NCBI GenBank assembly: GCA_050949165.1
Contig: JBMNFF010000009.1
Location: forward strand, 248,001 to 312,000
Length of the DNA: 64,000 nt
Direction: 5' to 3'
From: DAIOXA01 sp050949165
Lineage (GTDB): Bacteria; Bacillota; Proteinivoracia; UBA4975
The notes below the pieces were generated by a model. The model saw only the letters and a list, made by a program, of their open reading frames with translations. It did not search any database and had not been told where the DNA came from. Position numbers and translations under genes: made by a program. Of the stretch, positions 42,777 to 51,768 are shown one piece after another (positions within the stretch are counted from its first letter, which is position 1; each line of letters starts with the position of its first letter).

Positions 42777-42809
42777 CCGGGTGGCAGGCCTGCCGGTTGC
42801 CATTCCCAA

Positions 42810-42837
42810 CAAAAAAACCCGCAGCCTGTGCTGCGGG
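42810..42837 (-). terminator. Terminator of rocB
   Basis: CCCGCAGC-CTGT-GCTGCGGG; on the minus strand a T7 run follows, so it serves rocB. On the plus strand the hairpin may also block arcC read-through. Confidence 0.88.
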
Positions 42838-42849
42838 CCGTAAGCCTCA

Positions 42850-44496
42850 TCATCCCAGCAGTTTCATGATGGTCTCATAGACCAGGGTGGGCGCGACCTT
42901 AAAGGAGTAGTCCTTCTCCAGCCGCTCGGTAAATTTATGCGCGTCCTTGCCAAAGGGGCCGATGTTGACCACGGGCAGGTTCAGCCTTTGCATCTCTTCC
43001 AGGGGCAAGCTGTACTTTGCCCCGAATCCGGGCATGTTCTGTTTGAGGGAATCCACCGCGTCTTTTTCCTGGGGGGCGGCGGCATAGCTCAAATCGGAGA
43101 TATAGGGGTAGAACTTTCTCATCTTGATATCATAAGGGGAATCGGTTTCCCGGATTACCTCGCCGACGGCGTCCAGGAGCTTTTTCTCCAGGGGCGTCTC
43201 CCCTTTGACGTAGATGTGGGGGTAATAGGGCGGCGAATAATAGGCCACCACCACCGGGTCCTGATCGGACCACATGCTGTGCAGGGTTTCCACCATGCGC
43301 AGGGCAAAGGCTCGCTCATCGATGCTGCCGTCGGCCAGGAGCTCCTGCTGCAGGGCCTGCATTTTCTCATCCACTTCCCGGCCCTTCTCTACCTTGACCC
43401 GCTGGTACAACTCGTGATAAGAGATGACCCGGGGCCGCCAGGGCAGCTCTTCGTGGGGGAAGCCGCTGGCATGACAATACTTCTTATACTCTTCATTGAG
43501 GCTGTCTACCACCTTCTGGAAGGCTATCCTGGCCCCATCCATTACCTTATCTAAAACCTGATCGGGAGCGCTGCTATGGGTGCCGTAGTTGAAGTAGAGG
43601 TAGCTGGTCTTGGCTGTTTGGACCGAATACTCTTGTTTCAAATCCTGTTGCCGGAGGGAAATGGGCGGCACGGTAACCTCGCCTTCGGCCTCATCGCAGT
43701 ACTTGGTGTTAAAATCGATTTCCTGGAGAATTGCCGAGGATATGTGGTTTGGATCCAGCCCTTTAAAAGGATCGCCGCAGTGGGCTTCCGAGCCGACGAT
43801 GAAAAAGCTGGGCATCAATTTACCAATGGTGCCGACATATATGTACCTGGTGGTATCGCCCTCAAACCTGGGAGCACTGTAGTCGGTATCCAGGACGGCC
43901 AGGTACTCGAGGCCTTCCTGCTCCTGCAGGCGGATTAATTCCGGGACCACCGAGAGCATGCCTCCGGAGTTACCTTCTTCGTCGCAGACGCCGGCAAAAA
44001 TGAGGTTGCCCGCAAAATTCTCCACATCCTCGGAGATGTATTCCATTATCGTCATCAGGGTGGCAACTCCACACTTCATGTCGAATATCCCTCTGCCAAA
44101 GAGGTATTCTCCCGATTCCAGGTCTTTCAAGACTTCTTCCGAAAGGGTGAGTTCTTTTATCCGCTTGGCCAGCTCCAGGGGTTGGGTGGCGTACTCTTCC
44201 AAAATACCGTAGTCGGAAGTGCCCACGGTATCGGTGTGCCCGATGAGCACCACGGTTTTCTTGCTATTCCCCTTCTCTCCTTTTAGCCAGGCCAGGACGC
44301 TTTTTCTTCCCAGGGGGTCGTTTTGCACCGGGACATACTTTACCTTTTCGGGATGGGCTTTAAAATAGTTCATTTGCCCGAACCTGTCGTAGATCCGCTC
44401 CACGACATTATTTTCTTCCCTTGTCCCGACGATGCTGCGGATTCCCGCCAATTCCAAGGTGAGCGCTTCAATCTTAGCACTGAAATTGCCCTTCAC
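42850..44496 (-). CDS. rocB: RocB-like M20 peptidase
   Basis: 548 residues from GTG 44496 after AGGAGGT. M20 metal motifs are 'VVLIGHTDTVG' (His, Asp), 'FDMKCGVATL' (Asp) and 'VCDEEGNSGG' (Glu-Glu). The length and the insertion-rich middle match RocB, the arginine-utilisation member of the family, rather than ordinary dipeptidases. Its exact reaction is not established. It converges with arcC and sits in an arginine/ornithine gene neighbourhood, which supports the name. It has its own promoter region in the 460-bp gap to its right. Confidence 0.85.
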   Translation of the reverse strand: MKGNFSAKIEALTLELAGIRSIVGTREENNVVERIYDRFGQMNYFKAHPEKVKYVPVQNDPLGRKSVLAWLKGEKGNSKKTVVLIGHTDTVGTSDYGILEEYATQPLELAKRIKELTLSEEVLKDLESGEYLFGRGIFDMKCGVATLMTIMEYISEDVENFAGNLIFAGVCDEEGNSGGMLSVVPELIRLQEQEGLEYLAVLDTDYSAPRFEGDTTRYIYVGTIGKLMPSFFIVGSEAHCGDPFKGLDPNHISSAILQEIDFNTKYCDEAEGEVTVPPISLRQQDLKQEYSVQTAKTSYLYFNYGTHSSAPDQVLDKVMDGARIAFQKVVDSLNEEYKKYCHASGFPHEELPWRPRVISYHELYQRVKVEKGREVDEKMQALQQELLADGSIDERAFALRMVETLHSMWSDQDPVVVAYYSPPYYPHIYVKGETPLEKKLLDAVGEVIRETDSPYDIKMRKFYPYISDLSYAAAPQEKDAVDSLKQNMPGFGAKYSLPLEEMQRLNLPVVNIGPFGKDAHKFTERLEKDYSFKVAPTLVYETIMKLLG

Positions 44497-44957
44497 TTTG
44501 TACCTCCTGTAATCTTAATAAAGATGATAAAGCTGTCACTCTGACTAATCTTTGCCAATACCATAACAATCCTATCATATTTTGGCGAATTGTTGTAGCG
44601 TGTCGGGGCAGCCCTTCAGTTGCGCATATTTATACCCAATTCTGGCTGGGTATGGTAAACTATTAATGGCAATTCAGCTGCTCCGGGCTCCAGAGAGCAT
44701 CTCCATGCACTCTGGCCCTTGATTTTGAAAATATCCGGTTCTTTCTTCAGGGAAAGGGGGCGATGCCGAGATTCCATCGGGGCCATGACCAAGACCATGG
44801 CCGCACCGGACAAGCTATCGGTCCGGCGATTGCTCACTGTGACGGACCCCGAAACGAATTGCGATTGACCTTGCTCTTGCCACAAGGACAATCGCGGCGC
44901 CTCAACCTTAATCGGAAAGCCGATGAGGAAATACTATTTCAGTAGAGGAGGATTTCG
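44497..44957. other. Long structured intergenic region between rocB and the GTPase gene
   Basis: About 460 bp without a convincing gene. It shows several dyads: CCAGAG...CTCTGG (44690-44714), GGCCATG...CATGGCC (44781-44802) and CCGGAC...GTCCGG (44806-44826). A weak sigma-54-like site TGGCAATTCAGCTGC (GG/GC spacing correct) lies at 44667-44681. If that is the promoter, the GTPase mRNA carries a ~260-nt structured leader. No known riboswitch was recognised. The rocB promoter should lie near the left end on the minus strand. Confidence 0.45.
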
Positions 44958-46268
44958 TTGGCAATCAAAGTCATTATTATGGGAGCTGCTGGTCGAGATT
45001 TTCACAACTTCAACGTCTATTTCCGGGATAACGAGGCCTATGAAGTGGTGGCCTTTACCGCTACCCAGATTCCGGATATCGAGGGCCGGGTGTATCCGCC
45101 GGTGCTTGCAGGCAAACTCTATCCCCAGGGCATTCCCATTCACGCCGAAGAAGAGCTTCCCCGCCTGATCAAAGAACACAATGTCCAACAGGTAGTATTT
45201 GCCTACAGCGACGTTCCCTATCCCACCCTCATGAACAAGGCCTCAATTGCCTTGGCAGCAGGGGCAGATTTCCGGCTCATGGGTCCGGGCACAACAGCCC
45301 TCAAGTCCAGCAAGCCCGTGATTGCTGTAACGGCTGTTCGGACTGGAGTGGGCAAGAGCCAAACCACCCGCAAAGTCTGCGCCATCCTTCAGGAAATGGG
45401 CAAAAAAGTCGTTGCCGTCCGGCACCCCATGCCCTATGGCGATTTGAGCAAGCAAGTTTGCCAGCGCTTTGCCACCTATGCCGACCTGGATCTGCATGAG
45501 TGCACCATCGAAGAGCGGGAAGAGTACGAACCCCATATTGATGCAGGCGTCATCGTCTACGCTGGCGTCGACTATGCCAAGATTCTCGCCGAAGCTGAGA
45601 AAGAGGCTGACGTCATCATCTGGGACGGCGGCAATAACGACTTTTCATTCTATCAGTCCGACCTGTACATCACCCTGGTCGACCCCCACCGTCCCGGCCA
45701 CGAACTGAACTATCACCCCGGCGAGGTAAATATGCGGCTGGCTGACGTGGTCATCATCAATAAGATAGAGACCGCCTCCCCCGAAGGCATCAACACCGTC
45801 CGCAAGAGCATTGAAAAGTGCTGTCCCGATGCCACGGTAATCGAGGGGGCTTCACCGATATTCGTTGAGGATGGGCACCTGATTAAGGGCAAGCGAGTCC
45901 TGGTCGTCGAAGATGGCCCCACCCTCACCCACGGCGAAATGGAATACGGCGCCGGCGTCGTTGCGGCGAGAAAATATGGCGCTGCCGAGCTGGTGGATCC
46001 CCGGCCCTGGGCTGTAGGGAGCATCAAGACCACCTTTGAAAACAACCCCCACATTGGCAACCTCTTGCCGGCCATGGGTTATGGCGCCCGGCAAATCCAG
46101 GAGCTGGAGAAGACCATCAACGCCGTTGACTGCGATTTGGTGCTGGTGGCAACTCCCATCGACCTCACCCGGGTCTTAAAGATCGGCAAGCCGGCTGTCC
46201 GGGCCAGCTACGCCCTCCAGGAGATCGGCAAGCCGACCCTGTATGACGTCCTTGAAAGATTCAAATAA
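44958..46268 (+). CDS. Cyclic 2,3-diphosphoglycerate synthetase-like P-loop GTPase
   Basis: 436 residues from TTG 44958 with GAGGAGG 6 nt upstream. An N-terminal Rossmann-like part ('KVIIMGAAGRDFHNFNVYFRD') is followed by a P-loop 'AVTAVRTGVGKSQTTRK' (~125-140), 'VIIWDGGNNDFSF' and 'INKIETA'. The family name comes from archaeal cyclic 2,3-diphosphoglycerate synthetase, but bacterial members are commonly found beside amino-acid fermentation genes and their substrate is unknown. The position next to rocB/arcC/ornithine genes suggests a role in that metabolism (inference). A strong terminator follows. Confidence 0.85.
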   Translation: MAIKVIIMGAAGRDFHNFNVYFRDNEAYEVVAFTATQIPDIEGRVYPPVLAGKLYPQGIPIHAEEELPRLIKEHNVQQVVFAYSDVPYPTLMNKASIALAAGADFRLMGPGTTALKSSKPVIAVTAVRTGVGKSQTTRKVCAILQEMGKKVVAVRHPMPYGDLSKQVCQRFATYADLDLHECTIEEREEYEPHIDAGVIVYAGVDYAKILAEAEKEADVIIWDGGNNDFSFYQSDLYITLVDPHRPGHELNYHPGEVNMRLADVVIINKIETASPEGINTVRKSIEKCCPDATVIEGASPIFVEDGHLIKGKRVLVVEDGPTLTHGEMEYGAGVVAARKYGAAELVDPRPWAVGSIKTTFENNPHIGNLLPAMGYGARQIQELEKTINAVDCDLVLVATPIDLTRVLKIGKPAVRASYALQEIGKPTLYDVLERFK

Positions 46269-46275
46269 TAGAACA

Positions 46276-46299
46276 GGAGCCCATTGAGGCTCCTTTTTT
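46276..46299 (+). terminator. Terminator after the GTPase gene
   Basis: GGAGCC-CATTGA-GGCTCC followed by T6. Confidence 0.9.
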
Positions 46300-46360
46300 C
46301 CGGGCTCAGCAGGTTTTTTTTCTCTTTTCGGCGAAATTCTATGCCAAGGAGATGATGAGG

Positions 46361-46579
46361 GTGAAACTGCTTATCAACTGTCGCGATGATTATGAGGCCA
46401 ATGTCATCGAGGGACTGCTGAAAGTGGCGGGCATCCCCGTCCATAAGCAGTATCGCGGGATTGGCGAAGCCATGAAGTTTTTCGCAGGAGTCGGCCAGGA
46501 CATCGACATCTATGTGCCGGCAGACCGCCTGGAGGAGGCCCGTCTTCTCCTGGAAAGCAGTCACGAACTGGACGAATAA
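46361..46579 (+). CDS. DUF2007-family small protein
   Basis: 72 residues from GTG 46361 (AAGGAG 9 nt upstream; ATGs at 46352 and 46355 sit too close to it). The ferredoxin-like pattern 'LINCRDDYEANVIEGLLKVAGIPVHKQYRG' plus 'DIDIYVPADRLEEARLLLE' fits DUF2007, described as a putative signal-transducing or PII-like fold. The ligand is unknown. It lies ~40 bp ahead of the TldD-like gene and may be in the same transcript. Confidence 0.75.
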   Translation: MKLLINCRDDYEANVIEGLLKVAGIPVHKQYRGIGEAMKFFAGVGQDIDIYVPADRLEEARLLLESSHELDE

Positions 46580-46620
46580 GGCGATTCGACAATAAATTGC
46601 CTGGGAAATCGAGATTTGAC

Positions 46621-48012
46621 ATGGGGGCGAGTCCATTGGAAAAACTACTTGAATATGGACTGGAGTTGGCCGGGGCGGCGGGGGCGGAATTTGCGGAGCT
46701 CCTGGCAACCTCTGGCGAGGTAATGGAGATGCGGATGGAAAACGGCTCCCCCTGGACGGAAACCCGCAAGGAAGGGGGCCTTTCTGTCCGGGTCCTCAAG
46801 GCGGGCAGATGGGGTTTCGCCTCCTGTCCCGCCGGCGGCAAGGCGGTGGTGAAGGCCCTGGTGGCCTCAGCCCTGGCGGCGGCAGAATTTTCCCCGGGGC
46901 CTCTGCGTCCCATCGGTCCGGGCGCCGTCGATTCCGGCCAGGACCACTGGCAAGGTCCCTGTGCCGTCGACCCCTTTTCCCTGCCGCCCGCAGAGCTGAG
47001 GGACGTCCTGAGGGAAGCAGATGAGGCCATGGCCGCCGTCGGCAGCCTGGACCGGTTTGCCTTCCTCCGCTTCCGGCGGGAGAACAGATTCTATGTCAAC
47101 AGTCGGGGCGCGCGGCTTTCTCAAACCAAGACCCTCAGCGGCGGCGGTGTCCGGGCACAGACCGTTGCCCAGGGCCGGTTGCTTCAGCGCTCTTGGCCTG
47201 CCCCCGGCGGCAGCTATGCCGGCCAGGGCTACGAATACATTCAGGAACTGGACCTCCCCGGCAACGCCCGGCGCCTGGCCGGAGAAGCTCTGGCCCTGGA
47301 AAAGGCGCCGCCTTGCCCCGCCGGCATTGTCGATTTGATTCTCCAGGGGTCGTTCCTGGCGGCGCAGCTTCACCACTCCCTGGCCCGCCGGGCGTTGCTG
47401 GGGGAACCGGGTTCCGTTCCGCCCCAGCGGGCCGACAATTTTAGCCTGGGGTCAGCCCTTTTGAACGTCGATGCCGATGCCCGCTTGCCCGGAGGCGCAG
47501 GCAGTTATGCGTACGACTGGGAGGGGGTACCCGCCCAAACCGTCTCCCTGGTCCGCGGGGGCCGGCTTGTCCAGTACTGTTCAGGGCGAATGGCTGCTGC
47601 CATCGGGCGCAAGAGCACCGGAGCCATGCGCTCCCATTCTTATCAGAGCCCGCCCCGCCCCTGTCTCAGCAACCTGGTCCTTCATCCCGGCGCCGGTTCC
47701 CTGCAAGACCTGGTGGCGGGAGTAGAGCGGGGGCTCCTCCTGGATACCGTCAGCGCCATTGCCCCGGGCCCCCAGCTTCAGGACTTTGTCGCCCGGGCCG
47801 AGGCGGGCTGGCTCATCGAGAAGGGGAAGCTGCGCCAGATGGTGGGGGCTCCCATTTTCCGCGGCTATCCCACCGCATTCTGGAGCGGCTGCGACGCAGT
47901 GGCCGGGTCCCGGGAACAGCAGTATCTGGGAATGCTGGAAGAGGGGATTCCCGTGGGTTACCTGGTGGCGCCGGTGCGAATTCGCGGCGTGAAAGTAGGT
48001 GCCAGCTTATGA
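46621..48012 (+). CDS. TldD-like protein with degenerate zinc motif
   Basis: About 463 residues from ATG 46621 (alternatives: TTG 46597 or TTG 46636, the latter with GGGGG 8 nt upstream). The overall pattern is that of the TldD/PmbA family: 'ELLATSGEVMEMRMENG', 'GGLSVRVLKAGRWGFAS', and a C-terminal 'EGIPVGYLVAPVRIRGVK'. In active TldD the zinc site is HExxxH, followed by a distant Cys. Here the aligned stretch is 'QLHHSLARRALLGE': the Glu and second His are replaced. The metalloprotease activity is therefore probably lost, or I have aligned the wrong segment. It overlaps the TldE-like gene by 4 nt, as in TldD-TldE heterodimer operons. Confidence 0.75.
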   Translation: MGASPLEKLLEYGLELAGAAGAEFAELLATSGEVMEMRMENGSPWTETRKEGGLSVRVLKAGRWGFASCPAGGKAVVKALVASALAAAEFSPGPLRPIGPGAVDSGQDHWQGPCAVDPFSLPPAELRDVLREADEAMAAVGSLDRFAFLRFRRENRFYVNSRGARLSQTKTLSGGGVRAQTVAQGRLLQRSWPAPGGSYAGQGYEYIQELDLPGNARRLAGEALALEKAPPCPAGIVDLILQGSFLAAQLHHSLARRALLGEPGSVPPQRADNFSLGSALLNVDADARLPGGAGSYAYDWEGVPAQTVSLVRGGRLVQYCSGRMAAAIGRKSTGAMRSHSYQSPPRPCLSNLVLHPGAGSLQDLVAGVERGLLLDTVSAIAPGPQLQDFVARAEAGWLIEKGKLRQMVGAPIFRGYPTAFWSGCDAVAGSREQQYLGMLEEGIPVGYLVAPVRIRGVKVGASL

Positions 48013-49337
48013 GCCAAAAGGGCAAGCTCTTGGGAATACTAAAGAAAATCCTGCCCGATGATATAAATGCCGAGATTTCAGTCCTCACCAGGACCACGGT
48101 GGAGACGAAGGTCTCCGATAATTCCCTGGTGGGTTCCAGTAAGCGCCAGGAGCGGACAGTGCATATTCGGGTCGAGCATGAGGGAAGGGTGGGGCGGCAC
48201 ATCGGCACCGGTCTCACCGTGTCCAGCCTGCGGGAGGCCTTGGCCCGGGCCAGGGCCAACGCAGCCAATGGCCCTCCCGGTCCCTTGATTCTCACCGGCA
48301 GCACCGGCTACCGGGAGATGGATCTGTTTCAGACTTCCACTGCCCAGCAAAGCGCCGCCGCCCAGGCGGAATCCCTCCGGCCCCTCCTGGAATTGAGCGG
48401 ATCCATGAGCGTTCGCACCGACGCCGTCTTGACTGCGCAAGCGGGAGAATTCACCGTGGTCAACACCAAGGGCCTTGCGGCAAGCACCGCCGCCACCCTG
48501 GCACGCTTTCAGGTCCTGGTCCGGGGCGAAGGCGCTGGCCAAGGATACGGGTACGCCTGTGATCGCGATGCCCACGCCCTGGACGTGATGTCGCCCTTCT
48601 TGACAGCAGCCGCCAAATCCTTGGCCTCCAGCTATCCCAAACCTATCTCAGGCGGCAAGTACACCGTCATCTTCGAACCGGCGGCGGTGGCCGATCTCGT
48701 TGCCCTGCTGGCCAGGACGGTCTTCAATGGCCGGGCGTACCTGGAGGGACGCTCGCCCCTGGCCCAGATTGGCCAGAAAATCTTTGGCGAGAATATAAAT
48801 ATCTGGGACGACGGCTTGGATCCCCACGGCCTGGCCATCCCCTTTGACTTTCAGGGAGTGTCCAAGCAGCGCCTCAACCTGGTCAGCCGGGGCGTCGTCC
48901 CCAATATCGCCCTGGACAATGGAACAGCAGCGGCTTTGGGCCTCGCCAGTTCCGGCCATGCCCCGGAGCCAGGGGAGAGCGAACCCCGGCCCACCCACAT
49001 CTTCATGGAACCGGGCAACGCTATGCTGGATGACATGGTCGCCAGCACCCGCCGGGGGATCCTGGTCTCCCGCCTGGGCAACCTGGCAATCCTCGATCCC
49101 CGCACCTGCCTGGTAACCGGGGTCACCGGCAACGGCACCCTCCTCATCGAGGAGGGCAAGTTGACCTCCGCCCTCCACAACCTGCGCTTTGTCCAGAACC
49201 TGGTCCAGGTTTTCAACCAGGTAGAGATGATTGGGGATGAAACTCACTTGTTTGGCGGTCTCTGGGGCGGAACCAGGGTGCCGGCCCTGAAGGTCCAGGA
49301 TTTTGGTATCTTGGGCAGCAATATCGGTCAAGGATAA
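48009..49337 (+). CDS. TldE/PmbA-like metalloprotease subunit
   Basis: 442 residues. 'FQTSTAQQSAAAQAESL', 'ISGGKYTVIFEPAAVADLVALLA' and 'NIWDDGLDPHGLAIPFDFQGVSKQRLNLVSRG' are typical of the PmbA/TldE subunit, which lacks the HExxxH motif even in active complexes. With TldD partners it processes peptide precursors such as microcin or PQQ-like substrates; no precursor peptide is apparent here. It overlaps the upstream TldD-like gene by ATGA and lies 11 nt before cdaA. Confidence 0.83.
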   Translation: MSQKGKLLGILKKILPDDINAEISVLTRTTVETKVSDNSLVGSSKRQERTVHIRVEHEGRVGRHIGTGLTVSSLREALARARANAANGPPGPLILTGSTGYREMDLFQTSTAQQSAAAQAESLRPLLELSGSMSVRTDAVLTAQAGEFTVVNTKGLAASTAATLARFQVLVRGEGAGQGYGYACDRDAHALDVMSPFLTAAAKSLASSYPKPISGGKYTVIFEPAAVADLVALLARTVFNGRAYLEGRSPLAQIGQKIFGENINIWDDGLDPHGLAIPFDFQGVSKQRLNLVSRGVVPNIALDNGTAAALGLASSGHAPEPGESEPRPTHIFMEPGNAMLDDMVASTRRGILVSRLGNLAILDPRTCLVTGVTGNGTLLIEEGKLTSALHNLRFVQNLVQVFNQVEMIGDETHLFGGLWGGTRVPALKVQDFGILGSNIGQG

Positions 49338-49348
49338 GGAGGGTGGAA

Positions 49349-50170
49349 ATGCTCGAGCAAATCAAGGCGGCGATAGCCAATGCTTCTCTGGTGTTGATTC
49401 TCGACGTGGCCATTGTCCTCTTTATCTTTTACCGCCTCTACCTGGCGATCCGGGGGACCAGGGCGGTGCAACTCCTCAAAGGCCTGGCGGTACTGGTAAT
49501 CTTCAGCCTCATCAGCCAGTGGGCGGGCTTGAATATAACGGGCTGGCTCCTCAATCAGACCCTGACGGTAGGCCTGGTGGCCCTGCCGATAATCTTCTAT
49601 CCCGAACTGCGTCGGGCCCTGGAGCACATTGGTCGGGGCAGCCTCTTTTCCAAATCCTCCTTCCTGGCGCCGGTGGAGCGAACCCATGCCATTGACGAGC
49701 TGATGCGGGCAGTGCTGAACATGGCCGAACGCCGGGTGGGCGCCCTCATTGTCTGGGAGCAGGAGACGGGCCTCAAGGACTGGTCTGAATCCGGGGTTAA
49801 GGTCGATGCCGTGCTGACGGCGGAACTGCTGATCAATATCTTCGAGCCCAATACTCCCTTGCACGACGGCGCCGTAATCCTTCGGGGCGACCGGATAAGG
49901 GCCGCCTCTTGCTTCCTTCCCCTCTCGGAAAATCCCGAACTCCAGATCGACCTGGGCACCAGGCACCGGGCGGGACTGGGCATATCCGAACAATCCGATG
50001 CAATATCAATAATAGTATCCGAAGAAACCGGAGCCATTTCCCTGGCCCATCAGGGCAAGCTCATCCGCTACCTGGACGAAAAGGGCCTGGGAGAGTGGCT
50101 GCAAAAGAATGTGCACAACCGCCAATTGGACCACATCTTTCGGCGCAACCATAGCATTGGGAAGGGATGA
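49349..50170 (+). CDS. cdaA: Diadenylate cyclase CdaA
   Basis: 273 residues from ATG 49349 (AAGGAGGG ahead). Three transmembrane segments lie in the first ~95 residues ('LVLILDVAIVLFIFYRLYL', 'LKGLAVLVIFSLIS', 'LTVGLVALPIIFYPEL'). The DAC domain has the catalytic DGA at 173-175 ('LHDGAVIL') and RHR at 205-207 ('TRHRAGLG'). It makes c-di-AMP at the membrane. In most Bacillota the order is cdaA-cdaR-glmM; here the regulator gene cdaR (YbbR domain) is absent and glmM follows after 6 nt. GlmM is known to bind and inhibit CdaA, so direct coupling fits. Confidence 0.95.
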   Translation: MLEQIKAAIANASLVLILDVAIVLFIFYRLYLAIRGTRAVQLLKGLAVLVIFSLISQWAGLNITGWLLNQTLTVGLVALPIIFYPELRRALEHIGRGSLFSKSSFLAPVERTHAIDELMRAVLNMAERRVGALIVWEQETGLKDWSESGVKVDAVLTAELLINIFEPNTPLHDGAVILRGDRIRAASCFLPLSENPELQIDLGTRHRAGLGISEQSDAISIIVSEETGAISLAHQGKLIRYLDEKGLGEWLQKNVHNRQLDHIFRRNHSIGKG

Positions 50171-50176
50171 TACTCA

Positions 50177-51514
50177 TTGAAAAAACTCTTTGGAACCGAC
50201 GGCATCCGCGGGGAAGCCAACAGCCAGCTGACTCCGGAACTGGCCTTTGCCATGGGCCGGGCGGCGGGCTGGTACCTGGGCCATGGCAAGGGAGGGACCA
50301 TAATCATCGGGCGCGACCCTCGCCTTTCGGGGGCAATGCTGGAGGCGGCCCTGGCCAGCGGCATCGCCTCGGTGGGCCTGGACGTGAGGCTGGCCGGAGT
50401 CGTCACCACTCCCGGCTTGGCCTGGCTGACCTGCCATGAGCGAGATGCCGTGGCCGGAGCCATGATCTCTGCCTCCCATAATCCTATGGAGGATAATGGG
50501 CTTAAGTTCGTCGATGCCCAAGGCCTGAAGCTTTCCGACGCCCAGGAAAGGGAGATCGAAGATATCTACCATAACCGCCTGGACAAACTCCCCCGCCCCA
50601 CCGGCGGCGGCGTCGGCCGCATCTTCCGGGACGAGTCCCTGGTGGATAAGTACTGCCGCTTCCTGGCCACCACCGTAGAACTGCCCCTCAACCTCAGGGT
50701 CCTGGTGGACTGCGCCAACGGGTCTGCCTCATTCATCGCCGGCCGGGTGCTGGAAGCCGCCGGGGCCCGGGTGGAACTGATCCACGCAGCCCCCGATGGA
50801 ATCAACATCAACAGCGCTTGCGGCTCCACCCATCCCGAAACCGTGGCCGCCGCCGTAAGGCAAGGCAGTTATGATCTCGGGCTGGCCCTGGACGGAGACG
50901 CCGATCGCCTCATTGCCGTGGACGCCCAGGGGAACATCGTCGACGGGGACAAGATCATGCTGATCTGCGCCAGGGATCTCCAGGAACGCGGCGAGTTGCA
51001 CCAAAATACACTGGTGGTGACGGTGATGAGCAACCTGGGCCTGCAGCTGGCCGCCAAGGACTTGGGAATCAAGACGGTGGCCACCAAGGTCGGCGACCGC
51101 TATGTCCTGGAAGAAATGCTTCGCAATGATTACAGCCTGGGCGGCGAGCAGTCGGGGCATATCATCTTCCGCCGCTTTGCCACCACCGGCGACGGCATCC
51201 TCAGCGCCCTCCAGCTCATGCAGGTGATGGTCAAGACCGACCAGAGCCTTGCCCAATTGGCTACCGCCATGGAATACCTGCCCCAGGTCCTGCACAATGT
51301 CCGGGTGGCCAGCAAGGATGGTTGGCAGGACAACGAGGCCATCGCGGCGGCAATCGCCCAGGCCGAAGCCCAATTGCAAGGGCGGGGTCGGATTTTGGTG
51401 CGTCCCTCGGGCACCGAGCCCCTGATTCGGGTGATGCTGGAAGGACCCGACAGGGCAGAGCTGGAAGCGCTGGCCCGGGATATCGCCCAGGTTATTGAAA
51501 AGGAACTGGGGTAA
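50177..51514 (+). CDS. glmM: Phosphoglucosamine mutase
   Basis: 445 residues from TTG 50177, giving MKKLFGTDGIRGEAN, the invariant family start. The active Ser lies in 'MISASHNPMEDNGLKF', the Mg loop in 'LALDGDADRL', and sugar specificity in 'GGEQSGHIIF'; the phosphate-binding loop 'LVRPSGTEPLIRVM' is at the C-terminus. It converts glucosamine-6-P to glucosamine-1-P for peptidoglycan precursors. It forms an operon with cdaA and is followed by the glmS ribozyme and glmS, so two successive pathway steps lie together. Confidence 0.96.
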   Translation: MKKLFGTDGIRGEANSQLTPELAFAMGRAAGWYLGHGKGGTIIIGRDPRLSGAMLEAALASGIASVGLDVRLAGVVTTPGLAWLTCHERDAVAGAMISASHNPMEDNGLKFVDAQGLKLSDAQEREIEDIYHNRLDKLPRPTGGGVGRIFRDESLVDKYCRFLATTVELPLNLRVLVDCANGSASFIAGRVLEAAGARVELIHAAPDGININSACGSTHPETVAAAVRQGSYDLGLALDGDADRLIAVDAQGNIVDGDKIMLICARDLQERGELHQNTLVVTVMSNLGLQLAAKDLGIKTVATKVGDRYVLEEMLRNDYSLGGEQSGHIIFRRFATTGDGILSALQLMQVMVKTDQSLAQLATAMEYLPQVLHNVRVASKDGWQDNEAIAAAIAQAEAQLQGRGRILVRPSGTEPLIRVMLEGPDRAELEALARDIAQVIEKELG

Positions 51515-51597
51515 ATTACCTGTAGATAAGGGGGTGGTGCCAGGCTATTTGGGCAGAATCAATAAAGGGGAGGAGGTGGAACTTGCTAAATGCATTA

Positions 51598-51750
51598 AGC
51601 GCCTGGACTTGGCCCATGGCCAAGTTGACGCGGATGGGGGCTTGGCGAAGCTTTCGGCGGATGGCCCCCCGGCGTTCCTGGCCGCCGTTAACGGCCTGAC
51701 AAATCCGGCGAGCGATTGCCGGGACAATAGGGTCCGGCTCGGGGAAAGCT
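51598..51750 (+). ncRNA. glmS ribozyme (GlcN6P-activated, self-cleaving)
   Basis: The 5' core AAGCGCCTGGACTTGG matches the glmS ribozyme start (cleavage just before G51599). The paired partner CCAAGTTGACGCGGATGG and the highly conserved TTTCGGCGGATGGCCCCCC follow in the right order, as does a downstream CGGC-rich helix. It lies in the leader of glmS, its only known natural location. On binding glucosamine-6-phosphate it cuts the mRNA and lowers GlmS synthesis. The 3' boundary is approximate. A short open frame across this stretch is not a gene. Confidence 0.9.
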
Positions 51751-51768
51751 GAATATGGAGGACACTGC

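Noticed and set aside
44616..44945. Short open frames in the rocB-GTPase gap
   Set aside because: No ribosome binding sites or recognisable product; the dyads suggest a structured leader instead.
51495..51752. Open frame across the glmS leader
   Set aside because: The stretch is a glmS ribozyme; the frame has no family features.
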